Shown: positions 1 to 8,929, counted from the stretch's first letter. The stretch: DNA of 48,460 bases from an uncultured Prevotella sp. (GCA_900539625.1 UQCW01000014.1:1-48460), one strand, 5' to 3'. Notes: generated by a model from the sequence alone, not told the origin. Numbers and translations: made by a program.

Positions 1-77
1 TGAACATGACTTTTTGGACACAAAGTTCGCCACATATTGGGGAACGTACAAGACGGTGGGTTTCGGATGGTTACTAA
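1..77. other. Window edge, no gene seen
   Basis: I see no open reading frame or recognisable structure in these bases. They precede a solo copy of the dispersed repeat end at 78-102. Confidence 0.5.
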
Positions 78-102
78 TTTTTCTGGATTTTGAACACCCT
101 AC
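78..102 (+). repeat. Solo repeat end (TCTGGATTTTGAACACCC type)
   Basis: This copy contains TCTGGATTTTGAACACCC preceded by a T run and followed by TACG. The same end occurs about ten times in the window in both orientations and bounds the hairpin arrays at 32212-32560, 41019-41288 and 44729-45059. No array is attached here, so it is a solo end or a deletion remnant. Confidence 0.7.
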
Positions 103-110
103 GTTTTGAG

Positions 111-152
111 ACAAAAAAAAGTGTGCCGGAACATCCATTTGTTCCGGCACAC
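111..152 (-). terminator. Rho-independent terminator of pckA
   Basis: A perfect 12-bp stem (GTGTGCCGGAAC pairing with GTTCCGGCACAC, 8-nt loop) lies just beyond the pckA stop. On the minus strand it is followed by a run of eight T, as expected for an intrinsic terminator. Confidence 0.9.
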
Positions 153-185
153 CTTATATACTATATCTGTTTAAGATATGCTTGA

Positions 186-1790
186 TTAGAGCTGAGGACC
201 AGCAGCTACGAGAGCCTTACCAGCTTCGTTGCCTTCGTACTTGGCGAAGTTCTTGATGAAGCGAGCAGCGAGGTCTTTAGCCTTCTCTTCCCACTTGCAA
301 GCGCAGTCGTAAGTGTCGCGTGGGTCGAGGATCTTAGTATCAACGCCAGGAAGTTCAGTTGGAACTACGAAGTTGAAGAAAGGAATGGTCTTGGTCGGAG
401 CCTTGTCGATTGAACCATCGAGGATGGCGTCGATGATACCACGAGTGTCGCGGATAGAGATACGCTTGCCAGTACCGTTCCAGCCAGTGTTCACCAAGTA
501 AGCCTTGGCACCGTTCTTCTCCATCTTCTTAACGAGTTCCTGAGCGTACTTCGTTGGGTGCAATTCGAGGAATGCCTGGCCGAAGCAAGCAGAGAAAGTA
601 GGAGTCGGTTCAGTGATGCCGCGCTCTGTACCAGCCAACTTAGCGGTGAAGCCAGAGAGGAAGTAATACTGAGCCTGCTCAGAAGAGAGGATAGAAACAG
701 GAGGCAAAACGCCGAAAGCGTCGGCAGAAAGGAAGATCACCTGCTTTGCAGCTGGGCCCTTGCTGATTGGCTTAACGATGTTCTGGATGTGGTGGATAGG
801 ATAGCTAACGCGGGTGTTTTCAGTGACGCTCTTGTCAGCGAAGTCGATCTTGCCGTTAGCGTCAACCGTAACGTTCTCCAAGAGGGCGTTGCGCTTGATG
901 GCAGCGTAGATGTCGGGTTCGCTTTCCTTGTCGAGGTTGATAACCTTAGCATAGCAACCACCTTCGTAGTTGAAGACGCCTTCGTCGTCCCATCCGTGTT
1001 CGTCGTCGCCGATGAGCTTACGCTTAGGATCGGTTGAGAGGGTAGTCTTGCCAGTACCAGAGAGGCCGAAGAAGATAGCAGTGCTGGTTTCTTCCATGTT
1101 GGTGTTGGCAGAGCAGTGCATAGAAGCGATGCCCTTCAATGGGTTGTAGTAGTTCATCATAGAGAACATACCCTTCTTCATTTCACCACCGTACCAAGTG
1201 TTGATGATGACCTGTTCGCGGCTTGTGATGTTGAAGACAACAGCAGTTTCAGAGTTCAAACCGAGTTCCTTGTAGTTTTCAACCTTAGCCTTAGAAGCGT
1301 TGTAAACGATGAAGTCTGGTTCGAAAGCAGCCAACTCTTCTTTCGTCGGACGGATGAACATGTTGGTAACGAAGTGTGCCTGCCAAGCTACTTCAACGAT
1401 GAAGCGGACAGCCATGCGAGTTTCTTTGTTAGCACCGCAGAAACCATCAACAACGAAAAGACGCTTGTTTGAGAGTTCCTTCTTTGCGATTTCCTTAACG
1501 GCAGCCCAAGCTTCCTGAGAAGCAGGTTTGTTGTCGTTCTTGTATTCATCGCTGGTCCACCATACAGTGTCCTTGGAGTTTTCGTCCATTACGATGAACT
1601 TATCCTTAGGCGAACGGCCAGTGTAGATACCGGTCATTACATTGACAGCACCGAGCTCAGTTTCTTGACCCTTTTCGAAACCTTCGAGACCTGCCTTGGT
1701 TTCTTCTTCGAACAACTGCTCGTAAGAGGGATTGTGAACAATCTCAGTCACGCCGGTAATACCGTACTTGCTTAAATCTAATGTTGCCAT
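186..1790 (-). CDS. pckA: Phosphoenolpyruvate carboxykinase (ATP)
   Basis: This cytosolic enzyme interconverts oxaloacetate + ATP and phosphoenolpyruvate + CO2 + ADP. In succinate-forming Bacteroidales it usually runs in the carboxylating direction and conserves energy as ATP; that direction is inferred from the group. The 534-residue length is normal for the ATP-dependent family. The kinase-1a P-loop GLSGTGKTT is at residues 242-250, the metal/PEP-binding segment DDEHGWDDEGVFNYEGG follows at about 262, and FLSADAFGVLPP lies further on. It is a single-gene unit with its own promoter region and a strong terminator at 111-152. The start is the ATG at 1790, giving the usual MATLDLSKYG N-terminus. 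No anomaly seen. Confidence 0.97.
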   Translation of the reverse strand: MATLDLSKYGITGVTEIVHNPSYEQLFEEETKAGLEGFEKGQETELGAVNVMTGIYTGRSPKDKFIVMDENSKDTVWWTSDEYKNDNKPASQEAWAAVKEIAKKELSNKRLFVVDGFCGANKETRMAVRFIVEVAWQAHFVTNMFIRPTKEELAAFEPDFIVYNASKAKVENYKELGLNSETAVVFNITSREQVIINTWYGGEMKKGMFSMMNYYNPLKGIASMHCSANTNMEETSTAIFFGLSGTGKTTLSTDPKRKLIGDDEHGWDDEGVFNYEGGCYAKVINLDKESEPDIYAAIKRNALLENVTVDANGKIDFADKSVTENTRVSYPIHHIQNIVKPISKGPAAKQVIFLSADAFGVLPPVSILSSEQAQYYFLSGFTAKLAGTERGITEPTPTFSACFGQAFLELHPTKYAQELVKKMEKNGAKAYLVNTGWNGTGKRISIRDTRGIIDAILDGSIDKAPTKTIPFFNFVVPTELPGVDTKILDPRDTYDCACKWEEKAKDLAARFIKNFAKYEGNEAGKALVAAGPQL

Positions 1791-2248
1791 AATGTTTTTA
1801 ATATGTTTTAAAACGTGAATTTCTTTTTGGGCCCGCAGAAGGTGGCTGCCCGTACTGATGATTTCAGGTGGCTTCTTTCTGCTGAACCTCGCTTAGGCGG
1901 TAGCAAATTTACGAAAAAGATTCCGCACAAAAAGTTTTTCTCTTTTTTTGTTTGCCGTTTCGGGGATTCTTAACCGTTTTTTTTGTTTCCTATGACATGC
2001 GTAATGGTATTTGACAGGCTGGAATGGCAAATAATGTGGGGCGTGGAGGGTGCTTTCTGTCGTGTTGTTGTGTGTCATCTCAATAAAATATGTTACATTT
2101 GTCGGGAAATTATGGATGCTCCGAAAACTTCAGTCAGAAGATAAGGAATGTCCTTGGACAGAGAAACGTAAAAACACCGCAGATGGCGCCTGCTTCTTTT
2201 CGGGATGGCGCTTCCGCGAAAATCATCAATATCAAATATATCATTCGT
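1791..2248. promoter_or_regulatory. Divergent pckA/upp intergenic region
   Basis: This 458-bp spacer has no credible gene. On the minus strand TAAATTTG (1904-1911) is a -7 box for pckA, with a TTTG about 16 bp upstream, slightly short for the Bacteroidetes promoter. The resulting leader of roughly 105 nt could fold using GCAGAA/TTCTGC arms at 1835-1840 and 1877-1882. On the plus strand TACATTTG (2094-2101) is a -7 box for upp, with a TTG about 23 bp upstream and a leader of about 140 nt. These assignments rest on motif match only. Confidence 0.55.
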
Positions 2249-2911
2249 ATGAAAATCGTAAATTTAGGTACAATGCCCTCAGTGGTGAATTGCTATATGG
2301 CGCAGCTCCGCGACGTCAATTATCAGAAAAATCGTACGCTCTTTCGTGGCAACCTGGAGCGCATCGGCCATGCTATGGCTTATGAGCTGAGCCGCACGCT
2401 GAGCTATTCGTTGAAGGAGGTGCAGACACCGCTGGGCGTGAAACCCGTGCCGACGTATGACGACCATATCGTTGTTGGAACCGTGTTGCGTGCCGGACTG
2501 GCTTTCCATCAGGGTTTTCTCGATGTCTTTGACCAGGCTGATGCCGGATTTGTGGCCGCTTACCGCGAAGAGGGCAAGCGCGAGGACATCCGCATCCACC
2601 TCGAATATATGGCTGCGCCGAATTTGCAGGATTCTACCTTCCTGCTCGTTGACCCGATGCTGGCCACTGGCGGCAGTTTGGAACTGGCTTACAAGACTTT
2701 CTTGCGTCTCGGAACGCCCAAGAAACTTCACATCTGCTGCGTGATTGCCGCTGAAGAGGGCATCGAGCATCTGAAGAAGGTGTTCCCCTCCGATGATGTC
2801 ACGCTTTGGGTGGCTGCCGTTGACCCAGCGCTGAACGACGACGCCTATATCGTGCCGGGACTCGGCGACGCTGGCGACCTCTCGTTTGGCGAGAAGATTT
2901 CGTTGAGATAA
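2249..2911 (+). CDS. upp: Uracil phosphoribosyltransferase
   Basis: It makes UMP from uracil and PRPP in pyrimidine salvage in the cytosol. The open frame extends upstream to 2090, but the ATG at 2249 gives a 220-residue protein starting MKIVNLGTMPSV, which matches the usual family length. The first 159 nt of the open frame are probably leader. Visible landmarks are the RTLSYSLKEVQTPLG region, VGTVLRAGLAFHQGF, the PRPP-binding loop VDPMLATGGSL and the C-terminal uracil-binding GLGDAGDLSFG. The sirtuin gene follows after 76 bp on the same strand and may be co-transcribed. Confidence 0.93.
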   Translation: MKIVNLGTMPSVVNCYMAQLRDVNYQKNRTLFRGNLERIGHAMAYELSRTLSYSLKEVQTPLGVKPVPTYDDHIVVGTVLRAGLAFHQGFLDVFDQADAGFVAAYREEGKREDIRIHLEYMAAPNLQDSTFLLVDPMLATGGSLELAYKTFLRLGTPKKLHICCVIAAEEGIEHLKKVFPSDDVTLWVAAVDPALNDDAYIVPGLGDAGDLSFGEKISLR

Positions 2912-2987
2912 AGGAGGGAGAGAAGGGCTGGCTATTGTCTGGAACTTTTAAAGCCAGAATGTCAGAAGTTTTTAAAAGCGTTTCAGT

Positions 2988-3695
2988 ATGAAGAAATTGG
3001 TTGTGTTGACCGGTGCCGGCATCAGTGCCGAAAGCGGTTTCGAGACCTTCCGCGATGCCGGAGGTCTCTGGGAGAAATATCCCGTGGAGAAAGTGGCAAC
3101 GCCCGAGGGATGGATGGAAGATCCGAATCTCGTGACAGATTTCTACAATCATTTGCGCCGTCAGCTTTTAGACGCTAAGCCCAATGCCGGGCATTACGGT
3201 CTTGCCGACTTAGAGCAGCGCTTTGATGTGACGATCGTGACGCAGAACGTTGACGACCTGCATGAACGCGCAGGTTCGTCAAAAGTCATCCACCTGCATG
3301 GCGAATTGCTAAAGGTGTGCTCTTCGCGCGACCCCAACAATCCCCGCTGCATACAGACCCTCACTCCAGATCACATTGAAGTGGCACATGGAGAACGGGC
3401 GGCCGACGGCTCATTGCTGCGCCCGTGGATTGTGTGGTTTGGCGAGGCCGTCCCCAATCTCGAAAAGGCCGCAGAAGCCGTTTCCGATGCAGACGTCTTT
3501 GCCATCATCGGCACCTCGCTCAACGTCTATCCCGCTGCCGGGCTGATTCGTTATGCCCGTCCAGAAGTGCCCGTCTTTCTCATCGACCCCAAAGAAGTGA
3601 ATGTTCCAGTGCGCCGCCATGTGGAGTTCATCCGCGACGTGGCTTCGCGCGGCGTTGAAAAACTGAAAACGATGCTCGAGCCGCTGGCCGACTGA
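2988..3695 (+). CDS. cobB: Sir2-family NAD-dependent protein deacylase
   Basis: It removes acyl groups from protein lysines, consuming NAD+ and releasing nicotinamide. The 235-residue protein shows the NAD-binding GAGISAESG (9-17), TQNVDDLHERAG, the catalytic His in HLHGELLKV (about 104) and GTSLNVYPAAGL. Two departures from E. coli CobB are visible. The acyl-pocket motif YxxR reads Tyr53-Asn-His-Leu56, so the succinyl-binding Arg is Leu. Only Cys111 and Cys121 remain of the four zinc cysteines. From memory, loss of the zinc cysteines is common in Bacteroidetes relatives, whereas the Arg is usually kept. Plain deacetylase or long-chain deacylase activity is therefore more likely than desuccinylation, but this is inference. 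Confidence 0.88.
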   Translation: MKKLVVLTGAGISAESGFETFRDAGGLWEKYPVEKVATPEGWMEDPNLVTDFYNHLRRQLLDAKPNAGHYGLADLEQRFDVTIVTQNVDDLHERAGSSKVIHLHGELLKVCSSRDPNNPRCIQTLTPDHIEVAHGERAADGSLLRPWIVWFGEAVPNLEKAAEAVSDADVFAIIGTSLNVYPAAGLIRYARPEVPVFLIDPKEVNVPVRRHVEFIRDVASRGVEKLKTMLEPLAD

Positions 3696-3864
3696 CGGAA
3701 AGCGGTTGGCGGTGGCCTCGTGTCGGCTGGCCGCAGTGTATGAATCCACGGCTGCCGCATGACATTCTCTTGTAGCGGCCAGAGCGTCTCTCTTCTCCAA
3801 TTGCAGGTGGCATCGAAAGCGCAACCCCTGCCCAATCATTTGTTGAACACCAATAATCCAGCAC

Positions 3865-5988
3865 ATGAAACCCAAATCCATTTGGCAAACCCTCTCCCGC
3901 AGGAGTTTCTTGACCGTGGCCTGTACCCTCCTGGTGTCGGTCGTGACGTTGATTTATTTTCTGCCCAGAGAGAGCAAGTTTGGCTATGTCTATGAGCTCA
4001 ACAAGCCCTGGCATTATCCTCAGCTCATTGCCTCGTACGATTTCGTGATTTACAAGACCGACGACGAGGTGAAGCGAGAGCGCGACAGCGTCGTGCGGCA
4101 GTTCGTGCCCTATTATCGCGTAGATTCCCTTGTGGCCGAAAAGCAGATTGCCGCTTTGCGCAAGGATTTCTATGCCGGAAAGTTCCGTGGCATTCCAGCC
4201 TATTATCTGCCGAGACTCGTTGAAAATATGCGTCAGATATATGCCCACGGCATATTGGATGTTTCCGACTATGAAGGTTCCTTCAAAAGCGACTTCCATG
4301 TGCTGAGGCTCATCAGAGGACAGGAGGCCACGACAGAGGAAGTTGAGAACTTTTTCACCATCCGCACGGCCTACGACTTTCTCGTGAACCGCGACAAGGG
4401 GGCCTTGTCGCAAGAGGCTTTGCGCAGCTGCAACCTCAACAACTATCTGGCGGTCAACGTGAAAAACGATACCGCCAAAAACCGCTTGGAATTGCAGAGT
4501 GAGCTTTCGCAGGTGTCCGACAATATCGGCATGGTGCAGAGCGGACAGCTCGTCATCGACCGGGGGCAGATTGTCAACGCCGAGCACGTGCGCATCCTCA
4601 ATTCGCTCAAGAAAGAAAGCGAGCAGCGCATGGACCCCTCGCGCGGCTATTGGTTTATCTTTGCGGGCCAGGTGATTTTCGTCATCCTCCTCATCAGTTT
4701 GCTCTTTACCTATCTCAAACTCTTCAGGCGCGATTATTTCTCCTCGCCCCACAGTGTGCTCCTGCTCTTCTCGTTCGTCACGGTGTTCCCCGTCATCACC
4801 TATCTCATGATGGCCCACCATTTCTATAGCGTTTACCTCGTCCCCTACGCCCTCATTCCCATTTTTGTGCGCATCTTCATGGATTCCCGCACCTCGTTCA
4901 TGGCCGTTGTGACCAGTTCGCTGCTCTCTGCCCTCTCGCTCCACAGTCCGTTTGAGTTCGTGTTGTGGCAAATCGTGACGGGAGCCACGGTCATCTATTC
5001 GCTTCGGGAACTGACCGAGCGCTCGCAATTGTTGCGCACCGTGTTGGCGGTGGTGGTTGTTGGACTCGTCATCAGCATCGGCTACGACCTCTCTCAGGGC
5101 TTAAACGGCGATGCTTTCGACCGCTCCCGCATCGTGTATATGATCATCGGCGGCATCCTCTTGCTCTTTGCCTATCCGTTGATGTATTTCGTTGAAAAGC
5201 TCTTCGGCTTCACCTCCAGTGTCACGCTGGTTGAGCTCACGAACACCAACAACCCGATACTCCGTAAGATGAGTAAAGTGGCACAGGGAACGTTCAACCA
5301 CTCCATGCAGGTCTCGAACCTCGCCGCAGAGGTGGCCGACAAAATCGGCGCCAAGGCCCAGCTGGCCCGAACAGGGGCGCTCTATCATGACATCGGCAAG
5401 GTGCTGAATCCAGCGTTTTTCACCGAGAACCAGTCGGGCGTGAATCCGCACGACACCATCTCCGAAGAACGCAGTGCGCAGATCATCATCAATCATGTGA
5501 CCGACGGACTGCGACTGGCTGAGAAATACCATCTGCCGCAGGTCATCAAGGAATTTATACGTACGCACCACGGAACGGGGCTCGTCAAGTATTTCTACAT
5601 ACAATATTGCAACAAACACGTGGGCGAGACCGTTGACGAAGAAGCCTTCCGCTATCCCGGTCCTAATCCGCAGACGCGAGAGCAGGCCGTTGTGATGATG
5701 TGCGACTCTGTGGAGGCCGCCTCCCGCAGTTTGAAAGAATACACCGAGGAGAGCATCACGCAGCTCGTCAACCGCATTGTCGATTCCCAGCTCGCTGAGG
5801 GGCATTTCAAAGAGTGTCCCATCACGTTCCGCGACATCGCAGATGCCAAGCGCACGCTGATTGACAGTTTGAAGACCATTTATCACACGCGCATCTCCTA
5901 TCCCGAAATCAAAAAGCCGACAGACCAGGCGCAAAATTCGCCGCTGCGCGGCTTCAAGGGGACGCATCCTTGGCATTTCAATAAATAA
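3865..5988 (+). CDS. 7TM-HD family HD phosphohydrolase (PgpH/YqfF-like)
   Basis: This 707-residue inner-membrane protein has an N-terminal transmembrane anchor (about 12-32), a large extracytoplasmic domain (about 35-255), a block of membrane helices (about 260-440) and a cytosolic HD domain. The HD motif is seen as NHSMQVSNLA (His near 479) and GALYHDIGK (His508-Asp509), with RTHHGTG following. This is the 7TMR-HDED / 7TM-HD / HDIG architecture of PgpH, which hydrolyses cyclic di-AMP in Firmicutes. Whether this protein acts on c-di-AMP is inferred from the family. The start at 3865 gives a basic N-terminus directly before the anchor. A strong hairpin follows 6 bp after the stop. Confidence 0.9.
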   Translation: MKPKSIWQTLSRRSFLTVACTLLVSVVTLIYFLPRESKFGYVYELNKPWHYPQLIASYDFVIYKTDDEVKRERDSVVRQFVPYYRVDSLVAEKQIAALRKDFYAGKFRGIPAYYLPRLVENMRQIYAHGILDVSDYEGSFKSDFHVLRLIRGQEATTEEVENFFTIRTAYDFLVNRDKGALSQEALRSCNLNNYLAVNVKNDTAKNRLELQSELSQVSDNIGMVQSGQLVIDRGQIVNAEHVRILNSLKKESEQRMDPSRGYWFIFAGQVIFVILLISLLFTYLKLFRRDYFSSPHSVLLLFSFVTVFPVITYLMMAHHFYSVYLVPYALIPIFVRIFMDSRTSFMAVVTSSLLSALSLHSPFEFVLWQIVTGATVIYSLRELTERSQLLRTVLAVVVVGLVISIGYDLSQGLNGDAFDRSRIVYMIIGGILLLFAYPLMYFVEKLFGFTSSVTLVELTNTNNPILRKMSKVAQGTFNHSMQVSNLAAEVADKIGAKAQLARTGALYHDIGKVLNPAFFTENQSGVNPHDTISEERSAQIIINHVTDGLRLAEKYHLPQVIKEFIRTHHGTGLVKYFYIQYCNKHVGETVDEEAFRYPGPNPQTREQAVVMMCDSVEAASRSLKEYTEESITQLVNRIVDSQLAEGHFKECPITFRDIADAKRTLIDSLKTIYHTRISYPEIKKPTDQAQNSPLRGFKGTHPWHFNK

Positions 5989-5994
5989 GTGATA

Positions 5995-6051
5995 GATACC
6001 ATCAAGGAGAGGGAAATTTTAAAATGTTTCCCTCTCCTTCTTGATGGTATC
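5995..6051 (+). terminator. Long hairpin terminator after the HD gene
   Basis: GATACCATCAAGGAGAGGGAAA pairs with its complement ending at 6051, about 22 bp with a 3-nt bulge and an AT-rich loop. It begins 6 bp after the stop codon. Its 3' arm also supplies the -33 element of the promoter at 6041-6071. Confidence 0.8.
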
Positions 6052-6071
6052 ATAATAAATACCTAAATTTG
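6041..6071 (+). promoter_or_regulatory. Bacteroidetes-type promoter
   Basis: TTG (6041-6043), a 20-bp spacer and TAAATTTG (6064-6071) match the -33/-7 consensus well. Transcription should begin near 6078, more than 500 bp before the next convincing gene at 6596. The product is therefore either a long leader or a separate small RNA. Confidence 0.65.
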
Positions 6072-6077
6072 CAGGTG

Positions 6078-6165
6078 CTTACACTCTCTAAAACAGAAAG
6101 CCCTTGTTGGGCTTGAGGTGGGGGTAAGCAGATATACATAAAGGCGTTATCTGACGCTTTGGTTT
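6078..6165 (+). ncRNA. Candidate small RNA or structured leader
   Basis: From the predicted start site the sequence folds easily. GCTTAC and GTAAGC can close a domain containing the hairpin AAGCCC-TTGTT-GGGCTT. A second hairpin (AAAGGCGT...ACGCTTT) is followed by GGTTTTG, a weak terminator. I do not recognise any known RNA family. The 3' end is uncertain, and further downstream an imperfect hairpin with 10-bp arms AGTTTCAAAC/GTTTGAAACT sits at 6252-6290. Confidence 0.3.
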
Positions 6166-6246
6166 TGACTCCATAAGAACTTCGCAACTTCAAATTGATT
6201 GTCAAAAACACAAAGCAACGAGAACGCCTCATGGGATGTATAGTAT

Positions 6247-6675
6247 ATGGCCCTCGTTAGTTTCAAACATTTTTGTTTGAAACTGAGAGGGTGTATTATA
6301 TGGCATCAGCGTGGGGCTTTCAGCGTTGCTCGTTTCGACAATCAGGGCAATGCGAAGGCCTTTATGGAGGAAACGGGCAACAGAACTGGCTCTACGCTTT
6401 TTTTATGTCTTGAAAAAACTCATATAGGAAAACTAATGCTTGATGAGCCGGTGGAGCATGCAAAACTTATACAGGTATGTCTCCATAATGGTATTGCGTG
6501 CTTGCATCATGGCAGGCTTGGATTTTTATTGGCTGTTGGCATGAGTGATGTAGCCAACGGTATTAGTATTATTATCTTATCAGAGTTTTATATCAATGAA
6601 AAATATATTACGCACACTGATACTGTTTTCAGTGGCAATTTTTTGCGCAGGCGTACATGCCCAGCCGCGCGGTAG
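6247..6675 (+). other. Open frame of doubtful coding status
   Basis: This frame stays open for 142 codons in a fairly AT-rich stretch and overlaps the start of the next gene by 80 bp in another frame. The translation has no signal peptide or motif I recognise. The overlap and lack of family resemblance argue against a real gene. It could be a remnant of an older insertion. No other content is seen in 6290-6595. Confidence 0.15.
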
Positions 6676-8653
6676 CTATGGTAGTTATTATGCTGATGGT
6701 ATTCATTATCGGTATTATTATACAGGTGAACGTTCATACGTAAGTGCTCAAAATACGAATATAAAATTTGCCGTTATTCCAGAAAAAATAGAAGCGGAAG
6801 GACCTCAGAATGGTTATATAATACCTACGGACATTTCAAATTTTAAAAATTGTGGGTCGCTTCAATACGTAATGATGCCATCGACGATAAAAGAGATTTG
6901 GGGAAATGCTTTTTTGAATTGCTCCTCTTTATCCGCCATAAGTATTTCGTCTTCAGCCGTAAAAATTGCAGACGATGCCTTTGACGGATGTGGCAATCTG
7001 GCCGTGGTTTATTTGCCGAGTGGTTACGCTGCAGACGCTTTTCCCATTGCTGGTGGTTTGATGCTCGTTGCAGAATCCCGTGGTTATGATGTCTATGTGA
7101 CGGAAAATGTAAGTGAAGAGCAGCTTAATACGATAGTGGCAGTCTCTGAGATTACGTCAAACATTGAAAATATGGAATCATACGAGCAAATTCCTGAAGC
7201 GGTGCGCCAACCATTGGAGAAACTATTGCAGACGAGCTATACTTTCAAAGTGCTTTCCTCTATGGATGATGCCGTCATGCAGACTTATGTCGAAGAATTG
7301 AATGCAGCATATGAAGATGTTTGCAGCGCTGTGAATATTCCCAAGATGAAAGCGCTTTGCGAAAAATATTTGGAAGCCAGATGTCCGCAAAGGCAGGGTG
7401 TGCCTTTTGTTGCTGGCGACGGGCTGATTACGGAGGCTTCTCAGATTACTTCTAATGCGAAACATCCATCCTTGGGGTCCTTTGAAAATTTGATAGACGC
7501 GAATAGTAACACGTATTTCAGAACCAAGGTGAGCCAGGATAATTCTACAGAGCATTTGCGCTATTTGCAACTTGACTTGAAAGACCTTTATAGAATGGTT
7601 GTCGTTAAAGGCGAAAAATGCAAGTTGGGAAAATATCCAGAAGTTGTTCAGGTATATGTCACCAATACACCGGAGGACAAAGATTCCTGGGTACGTAGTG
7701 GTGATGCGGTAACGCTCGACTATGCTTACGATGATGGAAAAGCTTTTCTCTTGCCTGTGACGTTAGGTGAAGACGCGTATCGGTATGTCATAATAGATGT
7801 GATTTCTGTCACCAATGACAAGGGGGCAAGTTCTGTTGGTGATTTCTATTTGAGCGAACTGCATGTTTATGCCTCTTGTGACAAAACTGAATTATTAAGT
7901 CTTTCAATGCAATCCGACTTGGCTCGTGCCTACTCCGATGCCAAGAAAGAACTGGATAATAACAAAGCAACGGATGCAACGATGAATAAATTGCAGCGTC
8001 TGTTGGAGAAAATGGAAAATGAGCTTGCCTCAAAGGGTGCTTTCGTTGATTTCAGCAAGAGCGGCTACGTTACGCTTTACAGCGATAAGGATGTGAAAAT
8101 TCCAACTGGAATGCTCGGTGCCATCGTTAAGTGCGACGAGCAGAAAATTCCGTACATTGACTATATGTACAAAAAAGGAAGTGTCGTGCCGGCCCAAACA
8201 GGACTTCTGCTTAAGTCTAACCAAGGTAATTATTTCTTTATGAATGAAGAAACCAGTGGTGAGGAGAGTCCAGAGGGGAATCTTTTGCATGGTTCTTTAG
8301 AAGATGAACAGACCAAGAGCAACGATGCGCTATGTAAATATTACAAATTGTCTTACGATCTTCAAACGAACTCAGTTATAGGTTTTTACTGGGGTGCGGA
8401 AAATGGTGGAACGTTCATCAATAAAGCTGGTAAGGCCTATCTCGCGTTACCTGCATCCGCTCCTATGAGCACCAACGGCTTTAGTCTGGACGATATGAGC
8501 ATTGGCAATGTGACCAGTATACAGTCCGCAGTGTCCGCACGCAAATCAGATGCTGTGTTTAATCTCAAGGGGCAATATATCGGAAGTCGCAACGCCATGA
8601 AGACAAAAAAAGGTATCTATATCATCGGCGGAAGAAAAGTGCTCGTTAGGTAA
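6596..8653 (+). CDS. Secreted BspA-like leucine-rich-repeat protein with C-terminal sorting tail
   Basis: The 685-residue protein begins with a signal peptide (MKNILRTLILFSVAIFCAGVHAQ). Residues about 70-160 contain LRR_5/BspA-type repeats (CGSLQYVMMPSTIKEI, NCSSLSAISISS, CGNLAVVYLPSG). A middle region of about 270-430 resembles a discoidin/F5-8C-like carbohydrate-binding fold (LIDANSNTYFRT, YLQLDLKDL, FYLSELHVYA). Predicted helices follow at about 440-475, then a beta-rich domain. The end, FNLKGQYIGSRNAMKTKKGIYIIGGRKVLVR, resembles the C-terminal tail of many Prevotella exported proteins and may be a type IX secretion or sorting signal. Base composition is more AT-rich than in neighbouring genes. 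A surface adhesion or binding role is inferred. Confidence 0.8.
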   Translation: MKNILRTLILFSVAIFCAGVHAQPRGSYGSYYADGIHYRYYYTGERSYVSAQNTNIKFAVIPEKIEAEGPQNGYIIPTDISNFKNCGSLQYVMMPSTIKEIWGNAFLNCSSLSAISISSSAVKIADDAFDGCGNLAVVYLPSGYAADAFPIAGGLMLVAESRGYDVYVTENVSEEQLNTIVAVSEITSNIENMESYEQIPEAVRQPLEKLLQTSYTFKVLSSMDDAVMQTYVEELNAAYEDVCSAVNIPKMKALCEKYLEARCPQRQGVPFVAGDGLITEASQITSNAKHPSLGSFENLIDANSNTYFRTKVSQDNSTEHLRYLQLDLKDLYRMVVVKGEKCKLGKYPEVVQVYVTNTPEDKDSWVRSGDAVTLDYAYDDGKAFLLPVTLGEDAYRYVIIDVISVTNDKGASSVGDFYLSELHVYASCDKTELLSLSMQSDLARAYSDAKKELDNNKATDATMNKLQRLLEKMENELASKGAFVDFSKSGYVTLYSDKDVKIPTGMLGAIVKCDEQKIPYIDYMYKKGSVVPAQTGLLLKSNQGNYFFMNEETSGEESPEGNLLHGSLEDEQTKSNDALCKYYKLSYDLQTNSVIGFYWGAENGGTFINKAGKAYLALPASAPMSTNGFSLDDMSIGNVTSIQSAVSARKSDAVFNLKGQYIGSRNAMKTKKGIYIIGGRKVLVR

Positions 8654-8694
8654 AGTTTGATAGTCATTTCCATTAAATCCAAATACAAATCCAA

Positions 8695-8868
8695 ATGAAG
8701 AAAAAATATTTATCCCCCAAAAGTGAAGTCATTGCTTTTGCACTGGAAAGTCTGATGTTGTCTACATCCCTTCCAACGAAAGATGAACTTGGTGCAGACC
8801 AGCTATCAAATAAGCAGGAGTCTGGTTGGAATTGCACTAACTGGCAGGAAGATTGCGATGATGAATGA
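8695..8868 (+). CDS. Small peptide, 57 residues, function unknown
   Basis: A short frame starts MKKKYLSPKSEVIAFALE 41 bp after the LRR gene and ends with a Trp/Cys/Asp-rich tail (WNCTNWQEDCDDE). It has a basic start, a hydrophobic middle (about 12-24) and an acidic end with two cysteines. From memory, short proteins starting MKKKYxxPKxEV are frequent in Prevotella and Bacteroides, often beside secreted-protein genes. The role is unknown. Co-transcription with the LRR gene is likely because the spacer has no terminator and one follows at 8930. Confidence 0.6.
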   Translation: MKKKYLSPKSEVIAFALESLMLSTSLPTKDELGADQLSNKQESGWNCTNWQEDCDDE

Positions 8869-8929
8869 AATCATTGTCTCTATCAGAAGTAGGAGATGCG
8901 CAGAACTTTAAAATGCTCCGCTACTGTAT

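Noticed and set aside
558..1037. Long open frame on the plus strand inside pckA
   Set aside because: It is antisense to a strongly conserved gene and its translation resembles no family; it reflects codon bias of pckA.
3628..5028. 466-codon minus-strand open frame within the sirtuin and HD genes
   Set aside because: Antisense shadow of two well-supported genes; the translation is His/Glu/Asp-rich low-complexity without domains.
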